A stretch of DNA of 64,000 bases from Megascapheus bottae (GCA_024803745.1 JANJXV010000004.1:47353358-47417357); one strand, 5' to 3'; counted from the first letter of the stretch, positions 46,759 to 58,645 are shown. The notes: generated by a model not told the origin, from the sequence alone. A program made the numbers and translations.

Positions 46759-46990
46759 TATTTTTGTGGGTCATGGGGCTTGAACTCTGGGCCTCAGCGC
46801 TGTCTCTGAGCTCTTCAGCTCAAGGCTACTACCTTATCCCTTGAGTCTCAGCCCCACTTCCAATTTTCTAGAGGTTAATTGGAGATAAGAGTCTCAAGTT
46901 CTTTAGTGCCCAGGCTGGCTTTGAACAGTGATCCTCAGCTCTCAGCCAACTGAGTAGCTAGGATTACAAAAGTGAGCCACCGTATCCAGC
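46759..46990 (-). mobile_element. SINE B with target-site duplication
   Basis: Well-preserved reverse-complement copy (GGGTCATGGGGCTTGAACTC to GAGCCACCGTATCCAGC). TCACAATAA flanks it at 46750-46758 and 46991-46999. Confidence 0.95.
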
Positions 46991-47084
46991 TCACAATAAA
47001 ATTTTAAATTACAGGACACTGGTCTGAGAGAAACTGTCATTAACAATCTTTTTTTTTCCTTGTCATATTATTTTCTTTTGGGGG

Positions 47085-47303
47085 AGAATACCAGTACTGG
47101 AACTTGAACTCAGAGCCTCATAACCTTATTTGAGTTCTTTACCCAAGTCTGGTGCTCTACCACAATAAACACAGCTCAACTTTCTAGACCCTTGTTGTAT
47201 AATTAAGGATAAGAATTTCTTGGATTTGATCACAGTTTTGAACCTCAATCTTTAGATCTCAAACTCCTACCTAGTTAATATTTACATGCTGAGCCATCAG
47301 TAT
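47085..47303 (-). mobile_element. Diverged SINE B, minus strand
   Basis: GGAACTTGAACTCAGAGCCT, CTGGTGCTCTACCACAATAA, ATTAAGGATAAGAATTTCT, TAGATCTCAAACTCCTACC, GCTGAGCCATCAG. Confidence 0.65.
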
Positions 47304-47789
47304 AGATTTCTTGTCCATTTTTAGTTATAAAGTCTCTTCCAAACTTAATCCCTATGCCTTTGACTCACGTTAGCCATTGGCAAGAAAATACTTTAAACTC
47401 AGTGACTCAGTGGTATATTTTGCTCTTTCAAGGGCCTCTGCTTTAAAGCTTGGCTATAAATTCAATTAACTGGAAGTAGTCAACATTTTCTTGTTTGCAG
47501 ATGTCAACTCAGTATGATTTCCAGTCTTCCCCACAGACAATGACAGCAGATCTTTCTCAAATGAGGCAACCCACATATAGAATTAAGACAGTTCTTTAAG
47601 AAAACAATCCTTATCCCCCCAAAATTAGAATAAGGCTTGCATCTTTTCATCCCAGATTTTATATTTTGATAGAATGGATACAAAGTAGTAAGATTATCAT
47701 TTCATATGAGAAGGCAACACAGAAGTAAAATTAGGAAGAATTTCTTGTAGACTTGTAGAATAGGTTGTTTGTAATCAGTATAGAATATA

Positions 47790-47850
<61 letters not shown>

Positions 47851-48009
47851 CATACATAGAATTTTTCCTGATGAAATAAAAGTGAAACTGGTCATAGACC
47901 TGGTTTAGTCAATTTATAGCTGTCTTCATGAACTTGTCCTCGAAACATTAGAAGTGCTGATGATTTCCACAGCTGATTCATCTAGTCATATACTAGGGAT
48001 GGGAAAAGG
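47304..48009. other. Unique sequence with a GATA array
   Basis: Non-repetitive apart from the GATA microsatellite at 47793-47850. No gene seen. Confidence 0.5.
47793..47850 (+). repeat. GATA microsatellite, about 14 units
   Basis: Uninterrupted GATA repeat, 58 bases. Confidence 0.97.
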
Positions 48010-48095
48010 AGATGGGGACTTAACCTCAGCTCTGTCCTCACTTGCTGAATGACCTCAAGCCAGTTAACCCATCTGCTGTGTTTCAGAATGTGATG
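48010..48095 (+). mobile_element. MIR relic
   Basis: TCAGCTCTGTCCTCACTTGC, TGAATGACCTCAAGCCAGTT, AACCCATCTGCTGTGTTTCA follow the MIR core closely. Confidence 0.65.
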
Positions 48096-48675
48096 ACTCG
48101 GTGCGTGTCCAGTAATTGCTGTGCATTAATGGGGTGATAGTCAGAGAAATATGCCTGGGGAAGGAGAGCTTCAGCTGGAAGAAATGAGTGCTTGCTACTC
48201 CATGCAGTCACTTTGGAACCACTGGGCTTACAGGATGTGTCCTGCCATTGTTGCCCCCAAGCTGCCAAAGCCACTGCATGGGCTTGCCAAAAATGACACC
48301 TAAAAGAGAGCCCTGTCTGAGGAACAGAGAGTTCCATTCCAGCAGGACATTTGATTATTGATGATTGACAAAAAAAGAAAGTAGATAAGAAAGTGGTTCC
48401 TTGAGTTTGGGAATTATTTGAAATTGTATTTTGCTCAACATCAAATTGGATTAGCTTTCTGTGGATCTTTTAAGACTTTGATCCAAGCCATTTCACATTC
48501 ACAAATTAAAAAGCAGCACTGGCAGCAAAAATCATGTAGGATATAACAATAAAGCTTTGAGGGCCATCCAGAAAGGTTTAGTCTAAAGATCTATACATCC
48601 ACTTTCACAATATTCCATGCCAACTTGTTTCCACTTTGGGAAAAAAAAACAGATAAATAGATGGATAGATAGATG

Positions 48676-48713
<38 letters not shown>

Positions 48714-49750
48714 ATTATATTTATATATATACTCAATTCCTAATGATCTAATCATCTATTAACAGAAAAGCACACATTCATAAAACATCTGCATATCTAT
48801 CTTCCTTTTTACTGTATCCTGTTTCTAAATTTTACCACTGGAATTGATGTTGCTTTCATTTCAGCATTTAAAGCATGGTACAAAGTACAAATGCAGGCCA
48901 GTTGAAATATTACAGGCTTATAATAAATTTGTGATCTCAAAGATTTGACAAAGTCATTTCAAAGTTTCTGACAACTGAATTCATTCTAAAAAACTGTGCA
49001 GAAGTGAAAGCAATGAGGAAGAAGAGAAAAGGCCTACACATTCAATTCTGCAACTTAGATCACGATACACTTTGTTTTTCAGGAATTCTAAAGAGAAAGA
49101 GAAACTGATTACCTATGTGTGAATAAGAAGCCTGAACCAAAATCTCCACAGACCAGATCTGGCATCCCTTAAATAAAAAGGCCATCAGCTTTCACACAAG
49201 CAGACTCTTTCAGAACAGTACACCCCAGCAACTTTGCAAAGCTGCCATTTGTGCCAAGCTTCATCAACAGGGTTTGAAAAGCGGCACTATTCTCCAGATA
49301 ACACTCACCACATGAATGCTAACATAAATCAAAAATACTGGCATGTGTTCCCTGTAGTCACTACTGCTTAATCCGCTTACTCTAACCCTTCCCACCTTCA
49401 CACAGGGTCATCTCTCTATGTAACCGACATATTCCCCTTTCAAAAATCTTTTCTTTCTTGAAGGGTTATAAATGCTTTATTGATTTCTCCACACAAGGCC
49501 AGTCAACTTCTGACTTCACAAGATGAGGGGAACACAGTGTCTGAATGCACTGCTGTTTCCCTCTGTACCTACATAACTGAAGGACTTCTACTAAGTGACC
49601 AGTCAAAACCACCATCATCCGACTCAAAGACACCAAAAGACAGAGACTTTCTTGATCTTCTGACTAAAAAGTGACAAGCTGACTAGCCAAATTATTTCAT
49701 GGCTGGCCTTCCCAGTTTCAGTATGGAATAATCTTGCCATCCTCTGAACA
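48096..49750. other. Unique sequence with a second GATA array
   Basis: Non-repetitive except the GATA/GATG array at 48655-48712. Small open frames (48083-48337 minus, 49480-49674 plus) have no recognisable domain. Confidence 0.5.
48655..48712 (+). repeat. GATA/GATG microsatellite
   Basis: About 14 tetranucleotide units, two of them GATG, in the same orientation as the array about 860 bases upstream. Confidence 0.95.
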
Positions 49751-49754
49751 CATT

Positions 49755-49822
49755 CATTGCAGGCATGGGTCAGTTGTTAGAGCACCAAGCATGAGGCCCT
49801 GGATATAAACCACAGTACTACT
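49755..49822 (+). mobile_element. Old ID-like monomer
   Basis: GCATGGGTCAGTTGTTAGAG, CATGAGGCCCTGGATATAAA, CCACAGTACTACTACC: a single ID-like unit that runs into a CA microsatellite. Confidence 0.55.
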
Positions 49823-49823
49823 A

Positions 49824-49826
<3 letters not shown>

Positions 49827-49864
<38 letters not shown>
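49827..49864. repeat. CA microsatellite
   Basis: About 18 to 19 CA units at the tail of the ID-like unit. Confidence 0.95.
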
Positions 49865-49865
<1 letters not shown>

Positions 49866-50165
49866 CATTTCTTTCAGGATCCTATAGTATCTTCTCAATT
49901 TATCAATTAGTCACAAAAGCTAGTCATATCATTTTTATTTTTAATGGAAGTAAGTGTGCAAAGTTCAAGGTGTTTTGCCTCTAACTTTACTCTTAATTTT
50001 CCCCAATGTTAAGAGAACGTTCATTTTCTTATCATTTTATTATCGTAGTTTATTAAAATATTACATTTATCAAATGTATTTCCAATATTTATGGTATTTA
50101 TCTGTAATTCTTCTTTGTTTCCACATTCTTTCAACGCTATTAAGGTTTTTCAAAACTCATCTTGT

Positions 50166-50399
50166 AAGCTGGGCATGGTGGCTCACGCTTGTAATCCTAG
50201 CTACTCAGGAGGCTGGCTGAGATCTGAGGATCATGGTTCAAAGCCAGCCCAGGCACTAAAAAGTCTCTTATTTACAATTAAACACCAGAAAACGGAAGTG
50301 GTACTGTGGTTCAAGGGGTAAGATGGTAGCCTTCAGTGAAGAGCTCAGAAAAAATGCCCAGGCCCAGAGATCAAGTCCCACAGCTGACAAAAAAGAAAC
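50166..50399 (+). mobile_element. SINE B, plus strand
   Basis: GCTGGGCATGGTGGCTCACG, CTAGCTACTCAGGAGGCTGG, AAAGCCAGCCCAGGCAC, GAAAACGGAAGTGGTACTGT, CCCACAGCTGAC, A-rich tail. Its tail is the landing site of the LTR that follows. Confidence 0.92.
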
Positions 50400-50405
50400 A
50401 AAACT

Positions 50406-50716
50406 TGTTGGGAGCCAGAGTGGAATCAAACTGTACCTTGACTTGCATCAGACAATGGCTTTATTGTCTTATTGTTTTCTGGCCCTATTCTATGTAAATG
50501 ACCTGAGATTTACCATATGAATGTAACACCTGGAGGTTCCCAGGGTCAAGAGGAGGGAAGAAGGGGGAGTGAAAAATAAACGCGGCAGTCTTTACCTGGA
50601 CTGCGGACATCCCGGACCCGGTGTGTCTGTCTCTCTTCTATTTCTTCCTAGTCCTTGCCCCCTATTTCAGGAACCCCAATCTGCGAACCCTGGTTTGCTG
50701 CCGGTTGGCCCTGGCA
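50406..50716 (+). mobile_element. Solo LTR of an IAP/ERVK-like retrovirus, plus strand
   Basis: Starts TGTTGGGAGCC and ends CCCTGGCA, 311 bases, with AATAAA at 50575-50580 and a CT-rich stretch after it. The perfect 6-bp target duplication AAAACT (50400-50405 and 50717-50722) shows a complete insertion reduced to one LTR by recombination. It shares its first 11 bases with the minus-strand LTR at 42553-42978 but differs inside. Confidence 0.92.
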
Positions 50717-50908
50717 AAAACTGATCTTGTTTCTATTTTTTTTTATTTAGAAATTGAAGAGCAGAGTGTTAAAAATTACACATATCCACATACTTTCATT
50801 CTATTTGCAAGTATAAAATAAAAACATATATATGCATATTCATGTTTATATATATGTATGTGTGTATGTGTATATTTATATGTCAGTGAGTGTCAAAATT
50901 GTAATAGT

Positions 50909-50992
50909 AAACCAGGTATCAGTGGCTCACACCGGCAGCTCACATCTATAATCTGAGCTACTCAGAAGGCTGAGATCTGAGGATCATCAGTA
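50909..50992 (+). mobile_element. SINE B 5' fragment
   Basis: B1-like half only: CAGTGGCTCACACCGG, GCTACTCAGAAGGCTGAGAT; a short stretch near the start is duplicated (GGCAGCTCACATC). Confidence 0.75.
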
Positions 50993-51259
50993 GGAAAGGA
51001 GATATGGCTAATTATAAAGGAGATATGGCTAATAATAATCATTAAACATTTGCTCTTATAGATAAAACATTTTAAAAGATATTTTTAACCTTATCATTTT
51101 TACAATTTATATGTAAGCAAACACCTTGATGTAAAATGAGTACTATGATGAGCTCTAATACAGGTATATATTGTATATACAGACATACAAATAGGATATG
51201 TGGTATATATAAATATGACATATGGTATATACACACATATACAAATATACACGTATATA

Positions 51260-51345
51260 GTAGAGTCAAACTTGTGATTCTTTTGCCTGTACCTCCTGAG
51301 TGGTGTGAAGTGGTGTGATTACAGGCATGTGCCCTCAATCTCTGT
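51260..51345 (-). mobile_element. Possible old B1-like relic
   Basis: TGCCTGTACCTCCTGAGTGG followed by GTGATTACAGGCATGTGCCC resembles a reverse-complement B1 5' half. Confidence 0.5.
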
Positions 51346-51632
51346 TGGGTCAGTCTTTTTAATTTCACAATTGTAATGCATATACACGGTATCGCATTTT
51401 ATTTTTATTGAGATGCCATTTACACTGTATAAAATTCACATTAAAATGTACACTGATAATTTTATCATCCCTGATACTCAATTTTAAAATATTTTAATCC
51501 TACGAAATACATTCTCATTCTTATCTGCATCAATCCCCATTCTTGATTCTAGCCCCAGCCATGCTAATCTACCTATTTTTATTAATATTTTAAATTTTTA
51601 GAATGTCATGGAAAAAGTCACAAGCCCTTTTT

Positions 51633-51817
51633 TGTTTGTTTTGCCATTTCTGGGCTTGATCTCAGATCCTGAGCACAATCCTTGGGGTTTCCTCAAGGAT
51701 AGAGCTCTACAAGTTGAGTCATAGCACCACTTCCAGCTTTTTCTATGTATATGGTACCGAAGAATCGAATCCCGGTCTTCATGCAAGCACTCTACCACTA
51801 GGCCACACTCCTGGCCT
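51633..51817 (-). mobile_element. SINE A, minus strand
   Basis: GCCATTTCTGGGCTTGATCT, TCTACAAGTTGAGTCATAGC, ATGGTACCGAAGAATCGAAT, GCAAGCACTCTACCACTAGG, CTGGCC. Small deletion near the 5' end. Confidence 0.87.
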
Positions 51818-52274
51818 CACGTCTTTTATGTCAGACTACTGTGATAATTTAGCATAATGTGTCTAAGATTTGTTGTGTGGTTGGATTAGTAGATAGTCCC
51901 TTGCTTTTCACTCTTGAATTGTAAATGTACTGCATTTCATTTGTGTATTTGCCAAAGGATAGACATTTAAATTATTTTAGCAAATAGCTTTTATGAATAA
52001 TATAGGCAATTGGTTTTATAATCAAATTTTTTTTCTTTTCATGAAGATAAACAGAAACAAAATTCCAAAATCACATAGTATACCTATATGATTTGTGTCC
52101 CATAAATATACAACTATAATTTATCAATTTATACCTTCAAATAAATTATTTACCTATCTTGTGTCTTAGTAAGGTTATAGGTATTCTTCATACATTTTGT
52201 ACAACTGACATATAAACTTATATTTATATAAATGTGAAAATATTTTCTATTATTTTAAGTGTTGATTCTTTTAG

Positions 52275-52505
52275 CTTTTGTGGGTCATGCAACTTGAACT
52301 CTGGACCTGGGCACTGTCCCTGAACTCTTCAGGTCAAGGCTACCCCACCCTATTCCTAGAGCCACAGCCCCACTTCCCATTTTCCAGTGATTAATTGGAG
52401 ATAAGTCTCATGTTCTTTAGTGCCAGAACTGGCTTTGAACTACAATCCTCAAATATCAGCCTTCTGTGTAGCTATGATTGCAGGGGAGTTACTGCACCTT
52501 GCACT
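52275..52505 (-). mobile_element. SINE B, minus strand
   Basis: GTGGGTCATGCAACTTGAAC, GAACTCTTCAGGTCAAGG, AGTGATTAATTGGAGATAAG, CAAATATCAGCCTTCTGTGT. Confidence 0.87.
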
Positions 52506-53678
52506 AAGTCTTGGATTCTTCAAGAACAAAGACTGTAATTTTGTTGAAATCAAGTATTTTATTTTTAATTTATATGTAGTTTACTTTTTTCATATATGGG
52601 TTAGGCTTTGGCATAATTTTATGAAATAAACTTTATTTTTGTAAACCTAAGGAAAGCAGTTGAAAACATAGTCAAGGGGTAGATCTTCAGCCAAAGAGTA
52701 AAAGTGTCAGATACTGCATTGGTGTACCAATTTCCAACAATAAAAACAAAAAAAAAGTAAGAGAGGGGGGAATATTAGGCAGCAATGAAAGGTGATTCAA
52801 CATGCCCATCACTAGTTATTATTATAAAGACATTTCAAAAGAACAAAGGTCTGACTTTAGTTTGCTACAGGGTTAAAGTTAGATCTTTCTATATCACCCT
52901 TCACCAGAGTCAGTTTCAAATGGATCAAATACCTTGAAGTAAGAAATGATACCCTGAAAATACTACAGGAAGGAATAGGAGATACACTAGGTCTCCTTGT
53001 CACGGGTCAAAACTTTCTTAATAACGATCCAGAAACACACAAATCAAAGAAAGATTTGACAAATGGGACTGCATTAAACTGCAGAGCTTCTGCAGGGCAA
53101 AGGACATAGGTAGCAAGATAAATAGAAAGCCCACAGATTGGGAGAATATCTTCACTAGCCATGTAATAAACAATGGTCTCAATATCTGAAATATACTTAG
53201 AACTCAAAAAATTAAATCCCCAACAACAAATCCTCAAAGAAACAATCACCCCATTAAAAATGAGCTTAAGATTTAAAGAACTTGTCTAAAAAAGAAATAA
53301 AAAATAACCAACAGACACCTGAGGAAATGCTCAACATCTCTGACCCTAAAAGAAATGTAAATCAAATAATATTTAGATTCCACCTTGCCCAAGTTAGAAT
53401 GGCCATTTAATAAGAACAGATGCTGAGGGGTGTGGAATGTGGCCCAAAAGGAACCACTACTATACTATTAGTGAAAGTGAATTTGGTTAGCCTGGAAAGC
53501 AGTATAGAAAGTCCTCAAAAGACTAAAAACAAAACTCTCCTTGGATTCAGCAATCTCACAAACAAGGGCACACTAAAGCTACTACCACAACCATGTTCAT
53601 TGCAGCATCATTTACCACAGCTAAGTCATGGAACCAACCCAGTTGACCCTCAGTAGATAAGAGGATAAAAAAAATGTG

Positions 53679-53680
<2 letters not shown>

Positions 53681-53722
<42 letters not shown>
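53681..53722. repeat. GT microsatellite inside L1 ORF2
   Basis: About 20 GT units at the codons for the TYTMEFY region of ORF2. Confidence 0.93.
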
Positions 53723-53725
<3 letters not shown>

Positions 53726-53767
53726 AATTCTATGTGTGCAACAGAAAGAATGATATTGCCCCATTTA

Positions 53768-54570
53768 TTTTTTTAATATTTTTATTGTATTTAATAAAAG
53801 GGTTACATGATATTTGTCAGATAGAAGGTGCATTAATTCACATACAATGATACCTTTTCACATGTCTTGGTCCCCATTACCCTCCCTCCCCACCCCCCCT
53901 CTTGGTTTTCCCCCCTTCCTTGTCCAAGTTCAAGTAACCAAATATAAATGTATCCAATATATCAGATAACAAAGTGAGATATTGTGACAATATGAGATAA
54001 CCAAGGAACAACAAAAGAGATGAGAGATAACATAGTACATTAAGGACAGCAATAATTCATTATATGGCTTTTGTTTCAATATCCCAGAGGTCCTTTCAAT
54101 TAGCTTCATACTATATGGCCTTATGTATCAAGGTTTTGCTCTATTGCAAATCTCTGCTAGTAGAGCCCAAGGTTTCTACTAGTTATGATGAATGAGGGAA
54201 ACCATTGAGCCTAAGTTCCTTTGAGTCTGGCTTACTTCGCTTAATATGATTCTTTCTAAGCCTTTCCATTTCCTAACAAATGGGGCAATGTCGTTTTTTC
54301 TGACAGCAGCATAGAATTCCATTGTGTACAAATACCACATCTTGTGGATCCATTCATCAACTGAGGGACATCTAGGTTGGTTCCATATCTTTGCTATGGT
54401 GAATAATGCTGCAATGAACATTGATGTGCTAGTGAATTTAGTATGCCCTAGTTTTTGGATGGTTGGGTAAATGCCAAGTAGTAGAATTGCTGGGTCATAG
54501 GGAAGCTCTATGTTTAGCCTTTTGAGGCACTGCCATACTGCTTCCATAGTGGTTGAATGAGTTTGCACTC
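53768..54570 (-). mobile_element. Young L1 3' part, minus strand
   Basis: Poly-T, then the 3' UTR with a C-rich run (53881-53916), then the ORF2 C-terminus, open on the minus strand from about 54560 to 54179 ([20 protein letters not shown] to VSLIHHN, stop). Very similar to the copies at 14119 and 61209, so part of a recently active subfamily. The flanking duplication is unclear. Confidence 0.9.
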
Positions 54571-55147
54571 TCCTTTTATAATGAAATGACTTGGAAAAAG
54601 TCATATTAAGTAAAGTAAGACAGACTCAGAGAAACATAGGCTTCATGGTTTCTCTCATTTGTAATAATCAGTATATGTCTAAGATAGTACTAGCAGAGGA
54701 TCACAATAGCTCAATATGACCACATAAGATGATGCTGCATGAAATGAACTCCAAGAAATGGAAACAAAAGATTTCTCTTTGTAGTTGTTGATTTTAATGT
54801 TCTGTGTGAAGTTATTTCTTTTTGTCTTTCATTTCTTTTCCTGTGGCTTATCCCCGATGTCACTGCATTTCATTTTGGTACCTTGTGTATTGTATCTGCT
54901 TATCTGAATTGGTGGAGGGAAGGAAAACAACAAAATGGTGAAACTAAGGACAAAGGGCAAACCAATATAACAGCAATACTCACAAGACAATATATTAGAA
55001 ATTAACTTTACAACTTGGGGGGTTGAGTGGATGGAAAGTGGGTAACAATGTTCTGTAGAAAATGTACTCACTACCTTCTTATGTAAATGTAACCCCGCTG
55101 TACAGCACCTTGACAATAAAATTAAAAACTTTTTAAAGATGCCCCTC

Positions 55148-55658
55148 TGGCTTACTTCACATAATATGATTTTTTTCCAAGTATTTCCACTGACCCAAAG
55201 GAACATAGGCTCAATGGTTTCCCTCATTTGTAGTAATTAGTACACATGTTGGACTCTCCTGCAGAGGATTACAATAGCGCAAAACCTAGGTACATAAGGT
55301 CATATAGGATGAGAGTAAATGAAAAGGTCTCTTGGGATATGGAAACAAGAGCTTTATCTTGTGTGATTGTTGTTCTTAATGTACAATGTTATTTCTCTTC
55401 TCCTTTGTTGCCCTTTGATTAATCTCATTTTGTTACTGTATCTGACTTTGCTACCTGGTATATTGTATATACGTTTATTTGTGTATTTGAAATAGGAAAG
55501 GGAAGGGAGAAAATAAGATGATTATGAGGGGAAAAGGAGGAAAATGGAGACAAAAACATAAGAAGGGGTATCAATGTGTAAGAAATAATGCACCCATTAT
55601 CTGGCAAATGTAACTATAACACCTCTGCACATTACCTCAATAATAAAAAATTTTTTTA
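55148..55658 (+). mobile_element. Short L1 with inverted 5' tip (twin priming)
   Basis: 55148-55190 is ORF2 3' sequence in reverse (GGCTTACTTCACATAATATG). 55191-55658 is the direct L1 3' end. AAAGATGCCCCTC at 55135-55147 and 55659-55671 is the target duplication; it landed on the tail of the L1 to its left. Confidence 0.92.
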
Positions 55659-55948
55659 AAAGATGCCCCTCCGTGTTACTGTGCTAAACTGTAATAGGGA
55701 CATATATTCAATACTACATAATAATTAAATGGCTGGTGGTGTTATTTCTCAAGGAACATGAAAAGCCAAATTTGTTGACTCTCTTATAATCCCTCTGGAA
55801 AACTGTAAAGAAAATTAATGTCAATATTTCCATAGCTACATTTATTGAGAAAGAGGAAAGGGACATATTCCTTGAGTTTCACATGAAGCATCTAGCTAGG
55901 GATGGTGTTAACACAAGGATAAAGGAATGTAGCCTACAGAATTCTCTT

Positions 55949-56040
55949 TTTTTTCTGTCACTATCTGGGCCTGGGTGCTGTTCCTGAGCACTTCAGCTCA
56001 AGGCTAACACTCTACCACTTGAGCCACAGGACTACTTCCA
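55949..56040 (-). mobile_element. SINE B 3'-half fragment, minus strand
   Basis: TATCTGGGCCTGGGTGCTGT, CACTTCAGCTCAAGGCTAAC, ACCACTTGAGCCACAGG; only the ID-like half. Confidence 0.75.
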
Positions 56041-57339
56041 TGAACACTTCTCCAGGAATAGTCTAAATTTCATAGTATTTCTAAAATTCATAGTATTGCC
56101 AAGAGAACCAAGACAACTGCTTTTCTCCTATCTCCATTTCTCACATATATAACTGCTTTAAAGAGGGAAATTAACATTACGTGAATACACTAGTGAGCTG
56201 AAGATGAGTTTGCAACTTCATGAGGCTTTTCTACAAAAAGAAAAGGGGTAGTGGGGGTTTATGATAATCACAGCCTTCTGCTACATGGGTATAGCAGCTA
56301 AACAAGGCTGCTAAACAAAAGAGTTAGACATGGAAAATACTGGAGTGAAGTTGGCAGATCCCTTCCATATTGGAAAATAACAGGTACTAAACCACAATTG
56401 TGTCCCTTATAAATTATATAATATGATTATACAAGAATAATTACTAATGATTAGATTCTTTATCTTATGAGAAGCCTGGAAATGGCTAGGAGATTTTTCC
56501 ATCCTATCACAATACTGGATTCATTAGCATTTTCCCAGACATCTTTCCACTCTCTCCCCCACTGTTTTCAACAGCAGTTCCAAAATGACACAAGAAAGCA
56601 CATGAAGGAAATAACTGGATCTGGAGAAGAGAGTTAAATGCTAAGAAAATAAGGCCATTTATTGGGAGACAGAACCAAAACATATAGTTTGAAATACTGT
56701 ATGTCTACATTTTAAAGTAAAACTATATTTAGTATTATCAACAGATTGAATTAGAACACAAGAACAATTGCATTCAAATCCTATTGTTAATGAATGGGTA
56801 AATTCTTCAGTGCTATAATATGTTTTCCAGATAGATGTACATACTTTCCTTATAAATGCTATGCCTTCTAAATAATTTCTCTGCAAAAAGATACTTTTGG
56901 CAGTCACTATTGAGAGTATATGTTTAAAAATTCTAATGACAGATGTTACATTGTGTGTCCTATCCCAAGTTTTGCCTTGTAAAACAGAAAACACACTGAT
57001 TTGACGAGGCAAGCAGACCACAAATCCTCCATGTTGAAAAGCAAAATATGGTGAAATATGAAATTCTCCCCATGCTTACTGTCTTTCTAATTTCATCTCA
57101 ACCAACCAAGAGGCACATGGCTTTGTTTTCAAGAGGCAAGACAGGAAAACCACTCCCTTATCAGACTCAGCAGGTAACATAATCATAAACCTATGCAACT
57201 CAATACTGGTTAAAAGCCACAAGCTGTATTTCTAGAAATGTCACTTTACATACAAATATGTAAATTGTATGGGGTCCCGGTATTTTATTAGCCTTTCTAA
57301 TATCTACCCATGAATTAGCTTAGACACATGTTACTAATT
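56041..57339. other. Unique sequence, no gene seen
   Basis: AT-rich. A 120-codon minus-strand frame (56659-57021) has no recognisable domain or signal. Confidence 0.5.
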
Positions 57340-57450
57340 TGTTCGTGTCTATTTTCAATGTCTGTGAGTGTACCTAGGACAGGAGCCACGGCTCATACTC
57401 TTTGTAATACTAGGTACACAGAACACACAGAAAACTGCTGAATGGATGAA
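57340..57450 (+). mobile_element. Possible L2/MIR 3' relic
   Basis: TGTCTATTTTCAATGTCTGT, then ACTAGGTACACAGAACACAC and TGCTGAATGGATGAA resemble the 'cctagcacatagtaggtgctcaataaa...gaatgaatgaa' end of old mammalian repeats. Confidence 0.4.
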
Positions 57451-57479
57451 CAGTCTTCACCTTGATTTCACTGACTTTT

Positions 57480-57605
57480 GCTTCCTGGAGATGCTACATA
57501 ATCTCTGGCTCAGTTTCATTACACTAATGTATGTGTAGGCTAATGTAAAAATCCATACATCACACAGTGTCTCTGAGAGGATAACAAATTTCCCATGAGC
57601 CTTTG
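57480..57605 (+). mobile_element. Possible MIR relic
   Basis: ATAATCTCTGGCTCAGTTTC, then GTGTCTCTGAGAGGATAACA recall the MIR core and 3' part. Diverged. Confidence 0.4.
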
Positions 57606-58344
57606 TAACCCTGTACTACTTACACATCTCCCCAAGAAACTATTTGTTCTATTGGTACTGACCCTGGGTCCTGGAGTGAGTTGTCTCCAACCTTATTTCA
57701 GCTGCTAAAGGTGAGAAGTTAATCTGCAGCTCACATACACCTAGTACAAAGCCCACATGTACCTAATACACAGCCCATGTCTTCTTAGTACACAGGCTAC
57801 ATCTACCTGGAGAGAGGCCGCCCCTAGGTGTGTTCCACATCTCACCACTCCCTTTGCCTCTGGCTCTCCCTAGGCTTCATTTCCCTCACTTACTTGTAAA
57901 TTTATTTTATGTATCTTTGTAAGTCATATTAATTTCTTTTTGAAATAAGGCAAAATATAAATAAATTGATTTTTTACCCTCAAGATAGAAGCTATTAACT
58001 TTGCTTGAAGAGGAAGAGGAACAGAGGAATAAAATATAGACTTTGGCAATGTATGGCTGATTTGAAGAGCCCTTTGGGATACTTTGTGAAGAAATGATAG
58101 TATTTCTAACCCATATTGTATAGTTTTAGTTTTATGTATGCAGTTTTATGTAACCTTTTTTTTATCATGTAATATCCATTATGTCAATGGTACCGAATAT
58201 TAAAAACATGAAAAACAAAGGATGGTAACTGGACCAGAATTTCATTTGTACTTGGGATTGGAACATTAGGAATAAAAAAAATGCAAGAGATTTTAAACTA
58301 TTGATAAAATACTGGTACTAAGTGGATAAAATGACCACTCATCA
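57606..58344. other. Unique sequence, no gene seen
   Basis: A short near-repeat ACCTAGTACA/ACCTAATACA/CTTAGTACA motif occurs at 57740-57795. Nothing else recognised. Confidence 0.5.
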
Positions 58345-58358
58345 TTGAATTATGTTTT

Positions 58359-58631
58359 TTGTTTCTTTGTTTGTTGTCATTGTTGTTGCGTTTGTTGTTG
58401 TTTGGTGAGTCATGGGGCTTGAACTCTGGACTGGCTATTGTCCTTGAGCTCTTTAGCTCAAGGCTAAGGCTCTATCACTTGAGCCTTAGTGCCACTTCCA
58501 GTCTCCTGGGAGTTAATTGGCAGCGTGAGTCTCTAAGGACTTTTGTGCCTGAGCTGGCTTTGAATGGTGATACTCAGATCTCAGCCTCCTGAGTAGCTAG
58601 GATTATAGGCATGAACTACCAGCATCCAGCT
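58359..58631 (-). mobile_element. SINE B with 14-bp target-site duplication
   Basis: Long G/T-rich tail (58359-58402), then GAGTCATGGGGCTTGAACTC, CTCTTTAGCTCAAGGCTAAG, GCCTCCTGAGTAGCTAGGAT, AGCATCCAGC. TTGAATTATGTTTT flanks it at 58345-58358 and 58632-58645. Confidence 0.93.
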
Positions 58632-58645
58632 TTGAATTATGTTTT

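Larger units (their letters stand above)
52880..55131 (+). mobile_element. Older L1, split by a younger L1
   Basis: ORF2 C-terminal part (ATCACCCTTCACCAGAGTCA, TGCATTAAACTGCAGAGCTT, AACAATGGTCTCAATATCTG, CCACCTTGCCCAAGTTAGAA, CATTGCAGCATCATTTACC), then the 3' UTR to AATAAAATTAAAAACTTTTT. Many stops. Interrupted at 53768-54570 by an L1 in the opposite orientation. A GT microsatellite (53681-53722) sits where ORF2 normally reads TATATATAC. Confidence 0.85.
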
